10,639 bases of DNA from assembly GCA_937898895.1 (NCBI GenBank), contig CALDKL010000172.1:1-10639 (forward strand), read 5' to 3'. Positions 7,573-10,639 of the stretch are shown piece after piece (the first letter of the stretch is position 1; every line of letters starts with the position of its first letter). The position numbers and the translations under genes were made by a program. The notes below the pieces were generated by a model that saw only the letters and a list, made by a program, of their open reading frames with translations, searched no databases and was not told the origin of the DNA. Source of the DNA: an uncultured Verrucomicrobiae bacterium. Its GTDB lineage: Bacteria > Verrucomicrobiota > Verrucomicrobiia > Verrucomicrobiales > DEV007.

Positions 7573-8874
7573 TTATCCCACGTCTTCCACCCGGAGCAGC
7601 ACGGGTCGTTCCCGCACACATTCGAGCGCGGCGATGCGGTCGAGGGCACCGAGGACGACGCCGTAGGGGGCGTAGTGAAGCATCAGGACGATGGCGGCAT
7701 ACTGCTCGTCGTGGTCTTCAGGCTGGATCACGGAGAGAATGCCGATCCCCTCTTCGCCGAGGACGGTGGCGATGCGAGCGAGGACGCCAGGGCGGTCTTC
7801 GGCCTCGACGCGGAGGTAGTACTTCGAGACGCTCTCACCGATGGGCAAAGTCTCCCCGTAGAGCGAGTGGGTGACGAGGCCGGAGCCAAGCGCTGGCTGC
7901 GTCCACATGGCCGCGTCGGCGATGTCGGCAATGACCGAGCTGGAGGTGGGATCCTGTCCCGCACCTGAACCATAAAAGAGCGTCTCGCCGACGATGTCGC
8001 CGCGGACCATCACCGCGTTGTAGGCCCCCTTGACCGAGGCGAGAATGTGCTTCGATGGGATGAGCGATGGCTGCACCCTCACCTCGATGGACCCGGAATC
8101 CTCGTGCAGGCGGATCACGCCGAGCAGTTTGATAGAGTAGCCGAGACGTCCCGCAAAGCCAATATCCTCGGCGCGGACCCGCTCGATCCCCTCGACCTGG
8201 ATCCGATCGCAGGGCACCCAGCGACCGTAGCTGAGAGAGGCGAGGATGATGGCCTTGTGCGCCGCGTCCCATCCATTCACATCGAGCGTGGGATCGGCTT
8301 CGGCGTATCCCAGAGCCTGCGCCTCGGCGAGGGCGTCCTCGTAGGAGAGCCCCGCTTCGAACATGCGGGTAAGGATAAAATTGCAGGTGCCGTTGATGAT
8401 TCCCACGACCGCCTGGATGTGATTCCCGATGAGGGATTCCTGCACCGCTTTGATGATGGGGATGCCCCCGGCGACGGCGGCCTCGTAGTGGATGGGGCGT
8501 CCACACGACTCGGCGATGGCAAACAGCTCCTGTCCTCGCTCCGCGAGGAGAGCCTTGTTTCCCGTGACGACCGCCTTGCCCCTCTCGAGGGCTGCTTTGA
8601 CGAGAGCAAAGGCGTGGTCGGTCCCGCCAATGAGTTCGACGACGATGTCGATGGCAGGATCCTCCACGAGATCCTCGAGCCGGGTGGTGACGATCCCATC
8701 CGGAAGGTCTACCGAACGGATTTTAGCGGGATCGCGCACCGCGACACGAGCCACCTCGAGGTGGTATCCGGTGCGCTCGCGCAGGAGATGACGGTTCTTG
8801 GCGAGGTTCTTGAAAACGCCCGCGCCGACATTGCCGAATCCGGCGAGTCCGATTTTGAGGGTGGGTGCCGACAT
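7573..8874 (-). CDS. hom: Homoserine dehydrogenase (with C-terminal ACT domain)
   Basis: A 433-residue NAD(P)-dependent enzyme reducing L-aspartate semialdehyde to L-homoserine, the branch-point step toward threonine and methionine. The Rossmann motif GFGNVG is at 12-17. 'TGNKALL' contains K107, the conserved active-site lysine region. 'EAAVAGGIPI' (131-140), 'GIINGTCNFIL' (158-168) and 'EADPTLDVNGWDAAHK' (192-207, catalytic Asp/Lys region) are hallmarks of the family, as is 'GAGQDPTSSSV' (304-314). An ACT domain follows (about 355-430, 'EDRPGVLARIATVLGEEGI'), which in this family usually mediates feedback inhibition by threonine. It is a stand-alone enzyme with no aspartokinase fused. ATG 8874 gives MSAPTLKIGLAGFG, directly before the Rossmann fold; a TTG at 8910 would add 12 unneeded residues. 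thrC follows downstream. Confidence 0.96.
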   Translation of the reverse strand: MSAPTLKIGLAGFGNVGAGVFKNLAKNRHLLRERTGYHLEVARVAVRDPAKIRSVDLPDGIVTTRLEDLVEDPAIDIVVELIGGTDHAFALVKAALERGKAVVTGNKALLAERGQELFAIAESCGRPIHYEAAVAGGIPIIKAVQESLIGNHIQAVVGIINGTCNFILTRMFEAGLSYEDALAEAQALGYAEADPTLDVNGWDAAHKAIILASLSYGRWVPCDRIQVEGIERVRAEDIGFAGRLGYSIKLLGVIRLHEDSGSIEVRVQPSLIPSKHILASVKGAYNAVMVRGDIVGETLFYGSGAGQDPTSSSVIADIADAAMWTQPALGSGLVTHSLYGETLPIGESVSKYYLRVEAEDRPGVLARIATVLGEEGIGILSVIQPEDHDEQYAAIVLMLHYAPYGVVLGALDRIAALECVRERPVLLRVEDVG

Positions 8875-8961
8875 GCGCGCAACGAAAGGACGCGGAGGCC
8901 AGGGAAGCAAGCAGAACCTTCGTCATTTGCGCCTGGGGGTTCCTGCATGGGTGCCGCTCCG

Positions 8962-8985
8962 GGGCGCATCTTCGGGATTGCGCCC
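8962..8985 (+). other. Inverted repeat with UUCG-capped hairpin in divergent hom/DUF1080 region
   Basis: GGGCGCA (8962-8968) and TGCGCCC (8979-8985) form a perfect 7-bp GC stem. Inside the loop, C8970-TTCG-G8975 can close as a cUUCGg tetraloop on the plus strand, extending the stem with single-base bulges. It lies 29 bp upstream of the ATG of the DUF1080 gene, so it would fall in that mRNA's leader, or it may act as a DNA dyad in the 140-bp region between two divergent genes. Function unknown. Confidence 0.3.
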
Positions 8986-9014
8986 GGCCTCGCGCTTTGG
9001 CACAGTGGCCTTCC

Positions 9015-9698
9015 ATGAACAAGACCCACCTGCTCCCCCTGATTGCGCTCGCCGCAAGCTTTTCTCTCGCCACTGCCGAGGACGGCTTCATCGAGTTGTT
9101 CAACGGCAAGAACCTCGAGGGCTGGACGCCATCCTCGGAGGCTCCCGAATCCTTTTCGGTGAAAGACGGAGTCCTCGTGGTCAAAGGCGGGCGCAGCCAC
9201 CTCTTTTACACGGGGTCGGTCAAAGGTGGAAAATTCAAAGATTTCGAGTTGAAAGTGCGCGCCAAGACATTCGCGGGAGCCAACAGCGGTGTCTATTTCC
9301 ACACCGCTCCCGAGGCGGAAGGATGGCCGAGTCAGGGATACGAATGTCAGGTCAATTCCACCCACAAGGATCCCAAAAAGACGGGCAGCCTCTACGGCGT
9401 GAAAAACATCGTCGTCCTCTCGGAAGGGCAGGAGGTGCCCAAGGGTGGCGAGAGCGAAGTGCGTGAAAAGGCCCCCAGCACCGACGGGGAGTGGTTCGAC
9501 TATCACATCACGGTGAAGGGCAAGCGGATCACGATCCGCGTCAATGGTGAGGTCACGGTGGATTACACCGAGCCTGAGGGCGGTCCCGGCGAAACGAAGT
9601 TCCCCGGTCGCAAGCTGGCCGAAGGCACCTTCGGAATCCAGGCCCACGACCCCGAGAGCGAGGTGCATTACGAACGTTTTGCGGTGAAGCCGCTCTGA
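9015..9698 (+). CDS. Secreted single-domain DUF1080 (3-keto-disaccharide hydrolase-like) protein
   Basis: A 227-residue exported protein made of a signal peptide (1-21, MNKTHLLPLIALAASFSLATA) and one DUF1080 domain (about 23-227). The domain opens with 'FIELFNGKNLEGW', continues with 'SFSVKDGVLVVKGG' and 'ANSGVYFH', and ends in 'GTFGIQAHDPESEVHYERFAVKPL', all typical of this concanavalin-like family. Some members act on 3-keto-glycosides; the substrate here is unknown. It is a clear paralogue of the N-terminal domain of the large fusion at 1620-5390, but lacks the dehydrogenase and haem parts. ATG 9015 is chosen because the signal peptide follows directly, although the frame is open further upstream. 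No Shine-Dalgarno sequence is visible. It is divergent from hom and converges on pyrD, so it is probably transcribed alone. Confidence 0.9.
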   Translation: MNKTHLLPLIALAASFSLATAEDGFIELFNGKNLEGWTPSSEAPESFSVKDGVLVVKGGRSHLFYTGSVKGGKFKDFELKVRAKTFAGANSGVYFHTAPEAEGWPSQGYECQVNSTHKDPKKTGSLYGVKNIVVLSEGQEVPKGGESEVREKAPSTDGEWFDYHITVKGKRITIRVNGEVTVDYTEPEGGPGETKFPGRKLAEGTFGIQAHDPESEVHYERFAVKPL

Positions 9699-9744
9699 GC
9701 ACATCGGCGCGCGGCGCAGGAGTCCGCGAACCGGTGCGCTATCG

Positions 9745-9762
9745 GCGACCGCCAAGGGTCGC
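9745..9762. terminator. Hairpin between convergent DUF1080 gene and pyrD
   Basis: GCGACC (9745-9750) and GGTCGC (9757-9762) form a perfect 6-bp stem with a 6-nt loop in the 71-bp gap between the two convergent genes. Its position suits a bidirectional terminator. There is no T-run directly after it on the plus strand; on the minus strand it lies 8 bp past the pyrD stop codon, also without a T-run. Confidence 0.35.
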
Positions 9763-9769
9763 GGAGGAG

Positions 9770-10639
9770 CTATTTTGCGAGTGCAGCGATCTCCCGCACC
9801 AATCGCGGTCCCCGGTAGATCAGTCCGGTGTAGACCTGGACGAGGTCCGCACCGGCATCGAATTTGGCGCGGGCATCGGCCGCGCACATGACCCCACCCG
9901 AGCCGATGATGGGAATGTTCTTGTCGAGTTCACCACGGAGCCGGGCGAGCACGGCAGTGGATCTCGTCGTGAGGGGGGCGCCGCTCAGTCCTCCGGCTTC
10001 GCTGGCAAGGCGATGGCCGGAAACGGCCTCGCGCGAGATTGTCGTGTTCGTGGTGATGACCCCGTCAATGCGGGTTTCGCTGAAGACTTTGGCGAGGTCG
10101 GCGATCGATTCGTCGGAAAGGTCGGGAGCGATTTTGATGACGAGCGGCACCTGTTTGCCGCCGTGGTCGCCCTTTACCTCCTCGCGTTTCTCCTGGAGTC
10201 GGAGGATGAGTTCGCGACAGGTCGCCGCGTTCTGGAGGTCGCGCAGTCCCTTGGTGTTCGGCGAGGAAAGGTTCGCGGTGACATAGTCGGCCGCGCCGTA
10301 GACCCCCTCGAGACCGAGGAGGTAGTCGCGAATCGCTTCCTCGTTCGGGGTGGCGGCGTTCTTTCCAATATTGATCCCGAGGATACCTCGAAAATCCTTG
10401 CGCGACCGGGCGAGATTGTCGAGCAGGCCCTCGATGCCGGGATTGTTGAATCCCATGCGATTGATGATGGCCTGGTGTTCCTTCAGGCGAAAGAGGCGCG
10501 GCTTGTCGTTACCGGGCTGCGGACGCGGCGTGACCGTGCCGATCTCGACGTGACCGAAGCCAATCTCGCCGAAGGCATGCACTGCGGTCCCTGCCTTGTC
10601 GAGTCCGGCGGCGAGACCGACACGGTTTGGAAATTGCAG
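9770..10639 (-). CDS. pyrD: Dihydroorotate dehydrogenase (quinone), class 2, 5'-truncated by window edge
   Basis: The minus-strand frame is open to the right edge of the window, and the GTG at 10582 is an internal valine rather than the start. The visible 289 residues begin LQFPNRVGLAAGLDKAG, the typical class 2 PyrD FMN-binding region; about 50-60 N-terminal residues, including the membrane-associating helix, should lie beyond the edge. Further marks are 'VEIGTVTPRPQPGN', 'NRMGFNN', 'GINIGKN', 'NLSSPNTKGLR' (visible residues 123-133, the second Ser being the class 2 catalytic base), 'KIAPDL', 'TNTTI', 'GGLSGAPL', 'IGSGGV' and 'VQVYTGLIYRGP'. The enzyme oxidises dihydroorotate to orotate at the inner membrane, passing electrons to quinone, in de novo pyrimidine synthesis. 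The Ser base and the overall sequence separate it from class 1 enzymes, which use Cys. The stop is TAG at 9772-9770. Confidence 0.96.
   Translation of the reverse strand: MQFPNRVGLAAGLDKAGTAVHAFGEIGFGHVEIGTVTPRPQPGNDKPRLFRLKEHQAIINRMGFNNPGIEGLLDNLARSRKDFRGILGINIGKNAATPNEEAIRDYLLGLEGVYGAADYVTANLSSPNTKGLRDLQNAATCRELILRLQEKREEVKGDHGGKQVPLVIKIAPDLSDESIADLAKVFSETRIDGVITTNTTISREAVSGHRLASEAGGLSGAPLTTRSTAVLARLRGELDKNIPIIGSGGVMCAADARAKFDAGADLVQVYTGLIYRGPRLVREIAALAK

Noticed and set aside
8995..9014. TGGCAC element resembling a sigma54 -24 box before the small DUF1080 gene
   Set aside because: No TTGC-type -12 element occurs at the required spacing, and it lies only about 15 bp before the start codon.
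8047..9018. 323-codon plus-strand frame opposite hom
   Set aside because: Antisense shadow of homoserine dehydrogenase, with no recognisable domain.
8709..9887. 392-codon minus-strand frame spanning the hom start, the intergenic gap and the DUF1080 gene
   Set aside because: It overlaps two well-supported genes and pyrD, and its translation is Arg/Pro-rich without family resemblance.

Overview
The window is GC-rich chromosomal DNA that looks like the PVC superphylum, most probably Verrucomicrobiota. The evidence is a very large secreted protein that joins a DUF1080 (3-keto-disaccharide hydrolase-like) domain to the membrane-bound-dehydrogenase propeller and CxxCH haem domain typical of Planctomycetes and Verrucomicrobia. 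A second, free-standing secreted DUF1080 protein, a verrucomicrobial-looking omega subunit, and a general lack of Shine-Dalgarno sequences agree with this. The phylum assignment is inference from protein style; there is no rRNA here.

Layout. Positions 1-211 (+) hold the C-terminal end of a PQQ-type beta-propeller protein. It is followed by a secreted TraB/GumN-like protein (267-1406, +) and the 1256-residue multidomain redox/glycan protein (1620-5390, +). A 301-bp gap (5391-5691) holds nested hairpins and a possible promoter, then comes rpoZ (5692-5988, +). Convergent to it on the minus strand are hom (8874-7573) and thrC (7435-6077), homoserine dehydrogenase and threonine synthase, in pathway order. 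A divergent 140-bp region separates hom from the small DUF1080 protein (9015-9698, +), which converges on pyrD (minus, 10639-9770, 5' end outside the window).

Functionally there are two themes. One is housekeeping: rpoZ, threonine synthesis and pyrimidine synthesis. The other is exported carbohydrate-related proteins: the two DUF1080 proteins, and perhaps the TraB-like and PQQ-propeller proteins. The most notable item is the large fusion, which places a putative sugar-oxidising propeller, an electron-accepting haem c domain and a putative 3-keto-glycoside-cleaving domain on one exported chain. No mobile elements, tRNAs, rRNAs or CRISPR arrays were seen.
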